This document shows positions 47,489-58,630 of a stretch of DNA of 64,000 bases, one piece after another (the first letter of the stretch is position 1; each line of letters opens with the position of its first letter). The stretch comes from Melampsora larici-populina 98AG31 (Eukaryota > Basidiomycota > Pucciniomycetes > Pucciniales > Melampsoraceae): positions 479,704 through 543,703 of the forward strand of contig NW_006768824.1 in the NCBI RefSeq assembly GCF_000204055.1, written 5' to 3'. Position numbers and translations under genes: made by a program. The notes beneath the pieces are model-generated. The model had not been told where the DNA came from, did no database searches, and saw nothing but the letters and a program-made list of their open reading frames with translations.

Positions 47489-49847
47489 TTTGGGGGCCTC
47501 ATCCGGGTTTTCAGAACCTTTTGATTAATTTTTTGAGCGTGTTATAGCTCAATCTTATTGGAAAACTTAAAAATAAACCAAAAATATATTCCATTTCATT
47601 TGTCTGATTGCTTCAATCAATATTTCATTGCAAAAACTGAGGAAAGCTCAGCATTTTTTGATTTTAGGATAATAACTTGGAGGAAAGAAAGAAATTCTTT
47701 TCCCCCCCAAATTTCGCATTTTTTTTATTTTTTTTTAATTTTTTGAGAAAAAAGATCAATAGTTGATCCATCTACAATTTAATCACATATAATTCATTGT
47801 AGAGTTACATCTGCAATCTTCTATTTGTGGTGTGTAATAAGCCAAACACGTGGCTGACATTACAACTCCACATAAATTTCATCAGGTGACTGTGTACAAT
47901 CATCGCACGTAGTGATTATACAAAAGCCCCGCGCGTGGTCCGACAGCCACCACAGTACATTGACATTGCTGAACTTTGAAACCAGCTCAGCATTTTGAAT
48001 TCAACCACCTACCATCCTATCACCGCTACGATCGATTGATCGATTGATCGAATCCACCGGGACTGTAACGAACAACACATAACCTACAAAAACAAAAGTG
48101 ATAAGTCAGGAATCATACTTTCATTGAAGGATCAAGAATTCGCGAGCCAAATTGAAAGAATTTGATTGAAACTGTTTGAATCACCTTCACCAATTCACTT
48201 TGTTTTCTTTGTAGTGTTCATTTGATCACAGACTATCTGAATCAGTAAACGATCTCAAAGGAAAATTAGAAAGTTGGTTTTTTCTTTTCTTTAGAAACTG
48301 GCTTGAGAAACACTTCAATATATAACTCACTACAGCATATTTGTGTTATCTTGTTTTATGAACGATTACTCTGGTAGTAGATAATTGGTTTGAACCTTGT
48401 AGGAAGGTCAATTCAAGATAAGAATCACTACTCCATTGCCATTTTCGCACTCAATCCAGTTTTATACTTTCATTATAACTCAGTATCTGGAAAGATTCCA
48501 GTGAGTAGTTCTGTCTACTCTCTTAGCTAGAACTCATCAAAATCGATTTTTTGCTGTCTTTTGCTAATAAGACTGTCTCTCGTTCTATTGAGGACCTTGA
48601 ATCAAGTTTGACACCAATTATAGTAGACCGATCATTGATTTGATAATAAATCAATCAGTAAAATCCTCCAAGTAAGCAAGATAGTACATTTGTTATACTC
48701 TTTGATAATTGAATATTGTCCTTTAGCAAATCGATCACTGACATTGATTTTCTTTTTTGATTCTATCTGTTTTTTACTTTCCTTTATCAATCGTTTTGAT
48801 TAGTATTTAATCTAGATACAGGTGATCTAAATTTACCTGCATTGAACCACGATCATCTTAAAGACAAGATCAGTACAATATCAGACTTCAATTGAAGGAA
48901 TCAAAAGCTCACAATTTATTCCAGAAGAAATTCAAATAGAAGTCAATTAAGGTAGAATTCTAGTCATTCCTTTCGGTTTGAATAAGTATTCATTTGACCA
49001 GAATTCATCTGAATTGACAAACAGGGTTGAGTGGCAAAAGCTTCAAAATTGATTGATTGTTTTTTGACCCAAATAGATTGAACTTTTGATTCTCAAAGGC
49101 TATCAAATCTCCAGACTTGTGGAAGTTCTTTTTTGAGTTCAATCTTGATAATTCACAAAGTAAGCTTTTACTTGTGTTATAGTCATATCATCCATGATTA
49201 TTGAAAGTTCCAACACTGAAGTTCCTTGGCTGTATCCACCCAATTGATCAATGGTTTTTAGGGCAAAGCAATTGAGTTCAGACTCAGAAGACTGTTGTAA
49301 CAACTAAACAACTTGAGTGTTGAGATACAATCTCAAGCAGAACTTTTTAGTTTTAGTTCAAGAAGCTTAGATTGAACAACTGATTGTACTTGAATCAAGT
49401 TGACTAATTTTGTTCAAAACATTTTCAAATCTCAAATAGCTTTTTGTCAAGTTCAGTCCCAACTTTAATCCGTTTGTATCAAATTGCCTTTTGTAACAGA
49501 AGTTGATAAAAGAATACATCATCAAATCCAATATAGCATCTTTGTTGAGTTCTTGTCAACTTTGATATATATTATTTCTGATTTGAGAACAAGTGCCTTT
49601 CAATTTTTTGAAATCTTTCATTGACTTTATTTGAGTAAATTAAGGAATCAGGAAAAGAGATTTCAGCATCATTCTATAAAAATCACTGCAAGTTGAAAAG
49701 ATCTCATTTGTTTCCACCACGGAAAGATTTCAGAGAAAGTTATTCAGTTATTTGAATTATATTTCTTTCCCTATCTTGACATTGAAAAGACTTCAAACTT
49801 GTTTTAAATTTGTTTTCTTAAAACTTCATACCCGTGTATTTGTCACA
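47489..49847 (+). other. Long 5' leader of the Gag-only element
   Basis: About 2.36 kb of AT-rich sequence between the candidate primer site and the gag ATG (49848). No ORF above 100 codons is present. It contains a short TCGATTGA tandem repeat near 48030-48050 and many short GT/AG pairs, so splicing or a packaging role is possible but not shown. Confidence 0.6.
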
Positions 49848-50031
49848 ATGGCCAATTGGGATCCACCACCTCACCCTCGTAGCCGTAATGAGCCAGAACG
49901 TTATGGTAACCTCCAAACCACCAGCACCAGCCGACCTGGAACTGATGGACCACAGTCGAAGATCGGATCCAGGGCAGGATCAACAGCCAGCAGTAAGCAA
50001 AGGGCAAATGAAGGCAAAGGCAAGCTTTCAA

Positions 50032-50036
50032 TTACC
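50032..50036. repeat. Target duplication of the nested Ty3 element, left (TTACC)
   Basis: This matches 56165-56169 exactly. Confidence 0.9.
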
Positions 50037-50242
50037 TGTTATGGACAGACTTGGGGGTTTTCGGCGACGAGGGTCAAGGGAGTTCTGGTGAGGATTTGTA
50101 TCTATTACCAGTCTTCCTATGTGGATTGTCGGATGAGGGAAAATCTGTACAGGCAATGTATCTACAACTATAAGATGGTTCTCGAGCTTGTGACATGTAA
50201 TGTGAATATGTCACTCAAGTGAAATAGAACCAGTTCATAACA
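50037..50242 (-). repeat. LTR of the nested Ty3 element (206 bp; 3' LTR in its own sense)
   Basis: It begins TGTTATGGACAG and ends CATAACA. It appears identical to 55959-56164. A polypurine AAAGGGGGGA (minus strand) adjoins it at about 50246-50255. Confidence 0.95.
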
Positions 50243-50337
50243 TTATCCCCCCTTTAATGCCCAAGCTTCCTCTTGCAAGCTCTGCATTCTTTCCACGGGC
50301 TGCGTTAAAAAACCCAGTGGGAAAAAGCATAGCCCTC

Positions 50338-53300
50338 TCACTTCTTCCGCCTTCTCCTTTTGTACTTATTTGTTGCGTCGGGATATTTTAAATTAAACTC
50401 ATTAACTAAATCTTGACTATTCTTGAGGTTGATTTCGGGTTCCCATGAATTGTTTTCCTTGCCAAATCCTTTCCAACTCACAAAGTATTCCTTCTTGTTG
50501 TACCTTCTTCTACAATCTAGTATCTCGTTGACTTCCCATTCTTCTTCATCCTGTATTATGATTGGTTCGACTGGGGGTTGTTTTCGTTGATGTATTGTAT
50601 CCGGGTTATGTTTCCTGAGTACAGAGACATGAAATACAGGATGGACGCTTTTCATGGAAAGAGGGAGATTCAATTTATAAGTAGAATTTGATATCTTTTG
50701 GATAATGAAGAAAGGACCTAGCCATCTATTTTCTAATTTTGGGCTTGGCCTAGTTGTCGAAATGTTTCGTCCGTTCAACCAGACTTGGTCTCCTACTTCC
50801 CATCTTGGTGTTTGTTGTACTCTTTTGTCAAATTGTTCTTTCATCTTCTCTTGAGTTAATTCTAAACATTGATTTAATTCAGATTGCACTTCGGCGAGTG
50901 TTTGCATCCTCTTCTCTACTGCTGGCACACACTGTTCAGCTGATGGTACTTTGTTGAATGATGGGTTAAATCCATAGTTAGCTTTAAACGGTGAAATGCC
51001 CGTGGATTCATGGTCTTTGTTGTTATACGAGAACTCAGCTGTGGGCAGTAGACTTTCCCAATCGTCTTGTCGATATTTAACGAAATGTCGTAAATATTGT
51101 TCGATTACTTTATTGACGATCTCGCTTTGACCGTCTGTACGTGGGTGGAAAGCGGTTGACGGGTGAAGGCGTATACCTAGGCGTTTGTCAATTTCTTCCG
51201 TGATCTGTGAAATGAAAATACTACCCCTATCTGAGATTATCGTCTTGGGAGTTCCATGAAGCTTCCATACGTTCTTCATCATGAGATCTGCTAGGTCTTC
51301 AGCCGACATTGATTCAGTACAAGCAATGAAATGACTCATTTTCGTTAATCTATCCACCACGGTTAATATGCTGTCGTAGCCGTTTGATGCAGGGAGGCCG
51401 GTGATAAGGTCATATGAGATATCCGTCCACGGGCCAGCCGGTATCGGTAATGGCTCCAGAGTCCCAAAGGGTTTCTGTGTGGTTGATTTAACCCTTAGAC
51501 AAGAGTCACAACCGTCCACGTACCTGTTGACGTACGCTTTCTGAGATGGCCAGATGAAGCTTCTCCTGACCAATCCGAGAGTCTTTGCTCGACCTGGGTG
51601 GCCCGCAAGCAATGAGTCGTGTCTGCTTCTTAGTATTGAGTATTTGATGTCGTCGACGTCAGGTACCTCTATTCTACCTTGGTTGTAGAGGATACCATCT
51701 TGTACTTTGTAATGCTTCAAAGCTGCTTTCGTCTTGGCTGATATCGGGTTCAAGGTTGCGTTCATCAGTTCCCCTATCCTGTCACACTCTTTGCTTGCGT
51801 CTCTGATTCGTTGTATAATTTGATCATCCGTAGGAATGTCCGGTGCCTTAGTGTCAGTTTCAGCGATGCCCAATACATCCACCTCAAACCAGTGCTCAGA
51901 ATTGTCGAGTGCAACCACTTCATCTTCGAAGAACCCCTCTACGCTAGCAAGCTCGACCGGGAACGTGTCTGGGCCGATGTTTTCGGGTCTTAACAACTGG
52001 CCAAAGGTCAATTTTTCCTCGTTAGTAGGCGCCAGGTCCGGTCTTCTAGATAAGGCATCTGGTTTGGTAGCTTTACTGCCGGGTCGGAATTTAATCACGA
52101 AATCGAAACAGCCCAGTGTCTCCGCCCATCGAGCCTGTCTGCGGGTAAGCTGCTTGGTTGTCATGAAAGACTCCAGGTTACGATGGTCCGTGTAGACTAT
52201 CACATCTAGGCGGTTGGGGTTTCCCTCCAGGTAGTGGCGCCACTCTTTGAAAGACGCGACAATCGCCAGTAGTTCCTTATCAAAGATCTCGTAGTTCCTT
52301 TCAGCTTGGACTAGTGATCTGGACAGGTAAGCTACTGGGTGGAGTTCTCCATCGTCCTTGCTGCGTTGTGATAGCACTGCTCCTAATGCAAAATCGGAGC
52401 AGTCACATTCCAGAGTGAACGGCTTGTATGGATCGGCTATCTTCAGTACGGGTGCGGTGGTGAAGGAGGTCTTCAGGCTCTCAAAGGCTTTTTCGCATTT
52501 TTCATCCCAGACATAGTGCGCGTTGAGCTTGGTCAGATTATGAAGTGGTCTTGTGGTTCTTGAAAATTGGTCGATGAAACGTCGGTAAAAATTGGCGAAT
52601 CCAATGAAGCGTTGGAGTTCAGATACTGATTGGGGTGCTGGCCATTCTTTGACGGCTTTCACTTTCGTCGGGTCCATTCTGATTTTATTCTTAGAGATAA
52701 TAAGGCCAAGGTATTCAATTTCCTTCTTCGAGAACTCGCATTTTTCGGGTTTCAGCCAGAGTGTATGCTTGGATAGGACGTCAAGTACGCCATCAACAGC
52801 GCCTTCGTGATCTACTTTAGGCTTTGTATAAATCATAATGTCATCCAAGAAGGCCGCGGTGTCTTTACCTATACGTCCCAATAAGATATCTTGAATAAAG
52901 TATTGGAAATAACCAGGGGCGCCTGTTGGCCCAAAAGGCATAGTCAGAGGTGCAAACTGGCCTTGTTTGCATATAAAGGCCAGTTTATCCTCATCACCCT
53001 CTGCTACTCGAAGATTACCGTACGCATTGCGCATATCAAGCTTGGTAAAGTCTTCGGCATCCAGCAAACTGTCGACTAAGTCCATAGTCAACGGTAGTGG
53101 GTATTTGTTCTTGACGGTTAGGGCGTTGAGCTTACGGTAATCAAAACAAGGGCGCAGATTGCCGTCCTTCTTCCCTGTGAATAACACAGGGGCAGCCCAT
53201 GGCGAAGTGGTTCGACGGATAGTCCCGTTGGCTAAGCCTGAATTCACCAATTCCTCCAAAGCAGCGTCCTCGGCTGGTGATAATGGAATTATCCTGCTAG

Positions 53301-54468
53301 CCTGCGGTTGAGCTCCTGGTATCAGTTCGACACGAAAGTCGTAGCGGCGTCTCGGGGGTAGGTGTTGGGCATTGGACTTCCTAAACATGTGTAAGTGCCT
53401 ATGATACCTAGACGGGACAATTTCCTCTAGAGCTTTGACGGGTTCGAGTTTCTTTTTGTCGGCGGCGAGTCGTGCTGAGGTTGACCAGGACGTCTTGGCT
53501 GCTGTGACCTGGATTGATGTGTTATTCAAGGGAGAAACAGGCTTGCCAGCTGTTCGGGTTGAACATGGGTTGGAATCAGTAATAAACTCACATTGCGGGG
53601 GCGTTGATATATCTAAAAAGACATTAGCCCCCTCGTCACTGTTCCTTGCGTGCCCCTGAGGCTCCTCCTTGGGATCGTCGGGGTTCTGTGGCGGGACGGA
53701 CGAGGCCGTATTCACTACGGCCGCAATGCTCGTATCCGGGTCTTGTGTCGTGATGTGTTCGTGGTTTTCGTTGTTCGTGGTGGGTGTAATCGTGATAAGG
53801 GGGGAACTATCGGGAGATAGAGGGTTGTCATCTGTTTCAAGGTGATTAGGATTAACTGGACTCTCGAACTCACATTGCGGGGATGCTAACGTGTCAGAAT
53901 TGACACACATCCCCTCGTAATTGTGCCTAGCGTCCCTCATGGGGTCCAACGAGTGGCCAGATAAGGGTGTTTTCGGCCAATACGAAACCAATGAAGTGGT
54001 TGCAACGTGAGTCTCGGCTGGGTGTACCATACTTTTACTCCAGTCAATCAGGTGAAAGTTTTTCTTGATCCATGGCATGCCAAGTATGCCGTCGTACGAG
54101 TCTTTGAGTCTTGTAATGATGAATGGGGTCGGTAATGGGTCGGATTTGATAAAAAGGTGGGTCTTGAAGGAAGATCGGCTCTCAGAGCCGTCGAATCCAG
54201 TGATCAATTGGTCATGTCGATCAGCACCGGCTATCAAGCCAGCGTGGTAGGCAAATGATTCACTGAGCACATCGTGCGTAGCACCTGAATCAATGAGGAA
54301 CGTAGCGGGAAATGTTTGGGACGGTGTGGCTCGGGGAATTTGGGACATGGATAATGTGGTGTGTAAAAAAATGCGCGGGTCGTTTGTATTGCACAAGTTC
54401 ATTCTACTAGATCCCACATTAATTGATGACAAATTCTCCAGGTGGCTCAGGATGGGCACAACCTTCAA
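50338..54468 (-). CDS. Pol polyprotein of the Ty3 element
   Basis: The open pol frame is 1376 codons, in Ty3 domain order. Aspartic protease with FLIDSGATHD (Asp near residue 60). Reverse transcriptase with KLDMRNAYGNL and the catalytic AFLDDIMIYT. RNase H with LECDCSDFALGAVLS and YTDHRNLE. Integrase with an HHCC zinc site (RHDSLLAGHPG, CDSCLRVKS) and catalytic-core motifs DISYDLITG, IISDRGSIF and TDGQSEIVNK. A C-terminal chromodomain follows (EWEVNEILDCRRR, YFVSWKGFGKENNSWEPE), so it belongs to the chromoviruses. TAG/TGA lesions are absent. Pol has no ATG at the gag junction and lies in the -1 frame, so it is probably made by frameshifting from Gag. Confidence 0.95.
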   Translation of the reverse strand: MKVVPILSHLENLSSINVGSSRMNLCNTNDPRIFLHTTLSMSQIPRATPSQTFPATFLIDSGATHDVLSESFAYHAGLIAGADRHDQLITGFDGSESRSSFKTHLFIKSDPLPTPFIITRLKDSYDGILGMPWIKKNFHLIDWSKSMVHPAETHVATTSLVSYWPKTPLSGHSLDPMRDARHNYEGMCVNSDTLASPQCEFESPVNPNHLETDDNPLSPDSSPLITITPTTNNENHEHITTQDPDTSIAAVVNTASSVPPQNPDDPKEEPQGHARNSDEGANVFLDISTPPQCEFITDSNPCSTRTAGKPVSPLNNTSIQVTAAKTSWSTSARLAADKKKLEPVKALEEIVPSRYHRHLHMFRKSNAQHLPPRRRYDFRVELIPGAQPQASRIIPLSPAEDAALEELVNSGLANGTIRRTTSPWAAPVLFTGKKDGNLRPCFDYRKLNALTVKNKYPLPLTMDLVDSLLDAEDFTKLDMRNAYGNLRVAEGDEDKLAFICKQGQFAPLTMPFGPTGAPGYFQYFIQDILLGRIGKDTAAFLDDIMIYTKPKVDHEGAVDGVLDVLSKHTLWLKPEKCEFSKKEIEYLGLIISKNKIRMDPTKVKAVKEWPAPQSVSELQRFIGFANFYRRFIDQFSRTTRPLHNLTKLNAHYVWDEKCEKAFESLKTSFTTAPVLKIADPYKPFTLECDCSDFALGAVLSQRSKDDGELHPVAYLSRSLVQAERNYEIFDKELLAIVASFKEWRHYLEGNPNRLDVIVYTDHRNLESFMTTKQLTRRQARWAETLGCFDFVIKFRPGSKATKPDALSRRPDLAPTNEEKLTFGQLLRPENIGPDTFPVELASVEGFFEDEVVALDNSEHWFEVDVLGIAETDTKAPDIPTDDQIIQRIRDASKECDRIGELMNATLNPISAKTKAALKHYKVQDGILYNQGRIEVPDVDDIKYSILRSRHDSLLAGHPGRAKTLGLVRRSFIWPSQKAYVNRYVDGCDSCLRVKSTTQKPFGTLEPLPIPAGPWTDISYDLITGLPASNGYDSILTVVDRLTKMSHFIACTESMSAEDLADLMMKNVWKLHGTPKTIISDRGSIFISQITEEIDKRLGIRLHPSTAFHPRTDGQSEIVNKVIEQYLRHFVKYRQDDWESLLPTAEFSYNNKDHESTGISPFKANYGFNPSFNKVPSAEQCVPAVEKRMQTLAEVQSELNQCLELTQEKMKEQFDKRVQQTPRWEVGDQVWLNGRNISTTRPSPKLENRWLGPFFIIQKISNSTYKLNLPLSMKSVHPVFHVSVLRKHNPDTIHQRKQPPVEPIIIQDEEEWEVNEILDCRRRYNKKEYFVSWKGFGKENNSWEPEINLKNSQDLVNEFNLKYPDATNKYKRRRRKK

Positions 54469-55679
54469 TCCTGAGCTTCTCCATTTTTTGAAGTTTCAGC
54501 TCGTCCTACTCCTTCTAAACTACTGGTATGATTCACCCTCTGATTACTCAACTCTGCGACTTTAATTTCCAATCCAGCTATTTTTGATTGATAACCACCT
54601 CGACCCTTCCCTTTCCTACTAGCTCTACGATCGGGACATGCGCTGGAGATGTGACCCTGGCCATTGCAGCGGAAGCATAAACCCGCTCGCATACGTCGTG
54701 CTCGTTCCTCTTCGGACAATCTAACGTAGGCGGCTGATAAGTCCATGGCATTGGGGTCTGAGATTCCTGCACTCGTGCTTGGCGTATGGAAGGTTGGGTT
54801 GGTCGCGCCGTGTAATTTACTGTCTATCTTGATAGCTAAATTAGTGATTTGTTCAATTGACGTGAAATCCTCTTGCGTCATAACCATTGCCACTCTAATC
54901 TCCTTTTTCAAACCTTGCTCGTATTGACTAATGAGCGTCGGAGTTTCCCAGCCAGTAGAAGTTGCGTAAATGTTAAATTCATGGGTATACGCGGCCACGG
55001 TGGTCTTCTGCGATAAGTTTCGCAGCGCGCGTTCCGCCTTCGATTTCTTCTCAGTATCGAAATACATAGCTTTAAAATTTGTAACGAAGCGTTCAAAGGT
55101 TACGAGGTGGGCGGTAGCGGGGTCGAATAACTCCTTTGTCAAGGGTTGCGCCCAACTGCTGGCTGCTCCCGTGAGGTAAGACAGCGAGAAAACCACCTTA
55201 CTTCGGTCGTCGGGGAAGAGGTAGGGGTGTGCCAGCATATAGAGCTGGACTTGACTCGCAAAGATCTCTGCGGGTTCGCCTGGAGCGCCGTTGAATTTAT
55301 CGGGCGTCGAGACTTTGGGGCCCTTCAGGACCGGTTCAGCTGGTGGTGGCTGTGGCGCAGTGGGTGGTTGAGTGGCTGCAGCAGGTGCAGATGGGCCTCG
55401 GGATTCCAACGCCGCTAAACGAGCTTCGGACTGCTGGTATCTGGCTTCAGCTTGTCCTCGCATCAGGCGTTCTTCAGCCAATGAGGTGGAAAGCTCCGCA
55501 AGCTTGCGTTGTATGTCTTCGAGAGAGGTCATGTTGGTGTCAGACATATCGATCTCGCTACCGGTAAGGCTAGAATCGGCGTCGAGAAAAGGGATCGGAG
55601 TTTCACTATCAGAGTCCTCCTCCTCTAAAGGAGCACGGTAAGATGGAGACGTGGTTGCGTTTGCTAGTCCAGGGATCAC
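54465..55679 (-). CDS. Gag protein of the Ty3 element
   Basis: 404 codons, starting MIPGLANATTS at 55679 and ending in TGA at 54465-54467. An acidic, Ser-rich N-terminus and coiled coil (EDIQRKLAELSTSLAEER) precede the capsid core (TPDKFNGAPGEPAEIFASQVQLYM, FSLSYLTGAASSWAQPL, TFERFVTNFKAMY). A CCHC zinc knuckle CFRCNGQGHISSACP follows near the C-terminus. The stop overlaps the pol frame by four bases. A candidate -1 slippery heptamer lies just before it. Confidence 0.93.
   Translation of the reverse strand: MIPGLANATTSPSYRAPLEEEDSDSETPIPFLDADSSLTGSEIDMSDTNMTSLEDIQRKLAELSTSLAEERLMRGQAEARYQQSEARLAALESRGPSAPAAATQPPTAPQPPPAEPVLKGPKVSTPDKFNGAPGEPAEIFASQVQLYMLAHPYLFPDDRSKVVFSLSYLTGAASSWAQPLTKELFDPATAHLVTFERFVTNFKAMYFDTEKKSKAERALRNLSQKTTVAAYTHEFNIYATSTGWETPTLISQYEQGLKKEIRVAMVMTQEDFTSIEQITNLAIKIDSKLHGATNPTFHTPSTSAGISDPNAMDLSAAYVRLSEEERARRMRAGLCFRCNGQGHISSACPDRRASRKGKGRGGYQSKIAGLEIKVAELSNQRVNHTSSLEGVGRAETSKNGEAQD
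54483..54489 (-). promoter_or_regulatory. Candidate -1 frameshift heptamer A AAA AAT
   Basis: In the gag frame the minus strand reads (tc)A AAA AAT, a classical X XXY YYZ heptamer, 15 nt upstream of the gag stop. Slipping back one base enters the pol frame exactly. No downstream structure was checked. Confidence 0.55.
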
Positions 55680-55958
55680 AGTCGGGATCGACAGAGTTTT
55701 TAGTAAGTAAGATAAGGTTCTGGTGGATTCGGTTTCAGCGTATGCAGATTAGTTAATAAGGTTTTCGATTTCGAATAGTTTCTTGGGTCTTTTCAACTTT
55801 GAATTTCTGAGATCTAGATAAGGTTTTCTAATGAGGTCGAGATTCGCTAGTATTCTGAATCTTGAGGTTCGGTTTTCTTTCGATTTAAGTCAATTCTACT
55901 TGTTTCTTCTTGGTGATCTATCTATAGTCCTTGAGTCTCGTCTATAGATCCGACAATA

Positions 55959-56164
55959 TGTTATGGACAGACTTGGGGGTTTTCGGCGACGAGGGTCAAG
56001 GGAGTTCTGGTGAGGATTTGTATCTATTACCAGTCTTCCTATGTGGATTGTCGGATGAGGGAAAATCTGTACAGGCAATGTATCTACAACTATAAGATGG
56101 TTCTCGAGCTTGTGACATGTAATGTGAATATGTCACTCAAGTGAAATAGAACCAGTTCATAACA
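55959..56164 (-). repeat. LTR of the nested Ty3 element (206 bp; 5' LTR in its own sense)
   Basis: This is the direct repeat of 50037-50242 with no difference seen, followed by TTACC. Confidence 0.95.
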
Positions 56165-58630
56165 TTACCACTCAGGCTCTGCAAAAAGACTCAACAGACC
56201 TTCCGTTGACTACAGGAGTTGGTATAGTACAACCATCAGTGGCAGAAAATTTGAGCTCAGTAGTTGATCCATATGTTCGGTCTGAGAGTGGTCAAACCGG
56301 AAGCTCAGCAGCCGAAGACGTCCATGAACCACCAGCGGAACTCCCATCCGAGGTCACACCAAGGGCATTTGGCTCAATAGTACAATCACAGCTGAGTGAA
56401 CTCAAGCCAGCAGGACTTTCAGGTCTATTACCAGGCTCAAGTGGAAGCAGTCCAAGCGCTGATTCTTTTGAACCGGGGTCATTTCTTGCAAAACTTCAGA
56501 GGTCAAAGAGGCCTGGAGAAAAAGATTTAGGTACACTGAGTACTCAAGAAAGAGTTATTTTACGTAAGTTCTCAGAAATAACTCAGAGTGAATTCATTTT
56601 ACCTATGATGACTGAAATAACCAATTATCTTGGACATTTTGAACAACAGATAAATGTTTCTAATGATTTTAATCAGTCCCTTAAGGAATTTTTGAAAGTA
56701 TTTAATGGTAATTTAGAAGTTTTGGATTCCAATATCAGAGATTTTAGTAATGAATCAGGTTCTAAATTTTCAGAAGTATTAAAAAAAAGAATTTCATCTT
56801 TTAGAAGTTGTTAATGCTCAATACAAAGAACTTTATAAGGTTATCAGGCAAGATAACAAAGATGTTTCTAGTTTGAATAAAAAGTTTGTTTCCTTTCTAA
56901 ATCAATTTCCTTCAGAGTCTTTGAATTTATTTTTAGATAAAAATTCATCCTCTTTGTTTTCTCTGAATGATATTAATGAGAATATTTTAGAGTTCAAAAA
57001 TACTTTGAATGAGTTTTGTGAAAATCATGAGAGTGAGAGACCCACCGTAGTTCAACATGATCAAGTTCTAACTACACTGTTAGAAAATCTTCATCATAAG
57101 TTGTATGAAAAACTTGACAACAAGTTTCATCAGAACACCAGTCTGTCTAGCGATGAAATGAACAAATTCATCCAAGACCAAACACTTGCGGTTGAAAATG
57201 AGAAAATCCAGCGGAGTAATTTTCAAGACTTTCTTGCAAGAAGTCTAGAAGAAATTAAAGAAAGTCAAGCAAAGTTTGAAAACTCTACTAATAGTAAATT
57301 AGATAAAATTGAAAAGATGTTGCTGAAAATGACAAATAGCAATAAGCAAGACATAGAGAAAGCGCAGGAACAAGTACAAAACAGTACTTTACCTACAAAT
57401 AGAGTTGGCTCAATGGTGAGAAATTTTGAAGGTATCAGCCAAACTCCCATGCAAGGCAGTTCAACAAGAAATGTGAGAAGTGTACCTCCTCACATTGACA
57501 GGCAAGATAATGGATCAAGGTTCAGAGTAGAAACTACCCCTAACCTTGGAAATAATCCATTCTTGTCTCAACACATAGGTCAAAGCACTGTGTTGCATCC
57601 TGACAATTCAATGGTAGATTTAGAAACAACCACAGAATTGTTGCGTCAAGCATCAATCAGAAAAGAACTAAGGAAAGAGTATCCTAATGTCAAGGATTGG
57701 CCTACTTTTAGCGGAGAAGGTGAATACAATCACCAGGAGTTTATTGATTGGGTCGATGCAGTGCCAGTGCGCTTACAAATGCCAGATATCTTGATTACAT
57801 CAAAATTATCAATTGTATTTACTGGTGTAGCTCGCCAATGGGTTATGGATGTCATGAAAGAAGATGGTAGCCATAATAAAACTTGGGAGGAATGGAAACA
57901 AGCTATTCAGACCAGGTTTGGTAATGCTCAATGGAGGTCTTACATGGAGAGACTATTCATGAGAGACAGATTCAAACCAGAAATCTATTCTGATTGTGTT
58001 AAATGGGCTTCTAGACAACAACAGCGGTTTAGATCATTTAGACCAAATGCAGACTCATCTGAAGTAGCTGAAAAAGTACTTTGGCAGCTACCCAGCACAA
58101 TCAGAATCCCAGTCCAAAATAGAATTGGTCCAGATAGTAATTGGACAGATTTCATTCTAGCTTTTGAGGATATTGCTAAAAGTTTGATGCCTGTGAGAAG
58201 AACACAGGCAAACAATTTTCACTCTCAGTCAAATGATGCCCAACAGGAGAACCAAGTCAGCAGTACAAAGGCTCAAAATTCTACTACTGAAAGAAAAAGT
58301 AGTAAATCTTGCAATACCTGTGGCAGTACAGATCCTCAGCATGTTTGGAGAACATGTAAAGGGAAAGGGACAGCCATAAATGCAGTTGAAGCGGAGGAAG
58401 ATAGACAAGAAGATGACAATGAAGGAGCAGGTGATACAATGGAATTTGTAGAATATGAGGATAGTGCATCTGATATAGAGTATCAACACTAAACTCAAGG
58501 AGTTCATGCAGGGGAGTGTTTACCAACAAATGGAGTTCGTAATTCCAAAGTAATAACTCCACACATTTAGAGCATCAAAAAGAGATCATAAACCTTGAGA
58601 AGGCGTATGACCTCTTCTGGTGGTGGGGAA

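Larger units (their letters stand above)
50037..56164 (-). mobile_element. Ty3/gypsy chromodomain retrotransposon, apparently complete
   Basis: 6128 bp with identical 206-bp LTRs and a TTACC duplication, inserted in antisense inside the outer element's gag. Gag and pol are both open. A polypurine tract precedes the 3' LTR. No standard TGG-type primer site follows the 5' LTR; the element may prime differently. By its LTR identity it is the youngest insertion together with its host element. Confidence 0.92.
49848..58492 (+). pseudogene. Gag protein of the outer LTR element, split by Ty3
   Basis: The start ATG is 49848 (MANWDPPPHPRS). The frame runs to 50036, jumps the Ty3 insertion and resumes in phase at 56170 (TQALQKDSTDL). 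At an A8 run (56781-56788) the frame shifts by +1, then stays open to TAA at 58490-58492. The second part has long heteromeric helices, a Gag-like core (DWPTFSGEGEY, HQEFIDWVDAVPVRLQMPD, TWEEWKQAIQTRFGNAQWRS, ERLFMRDRFK) and a C-terminal Cys region CNTCGSTDPQHVWRTC, a diverged zinc knuckle. The A8 shift is most simply a one-base indel; programmed shifting cannot be excluded. The insertion and this shift make the copy non-coding today. Confidence 0.75.

Noticed and set aside
52592..55641. Many plus-strand frames across the Ty3 element
   Set aside because: They are antisense to intact gag and pol.
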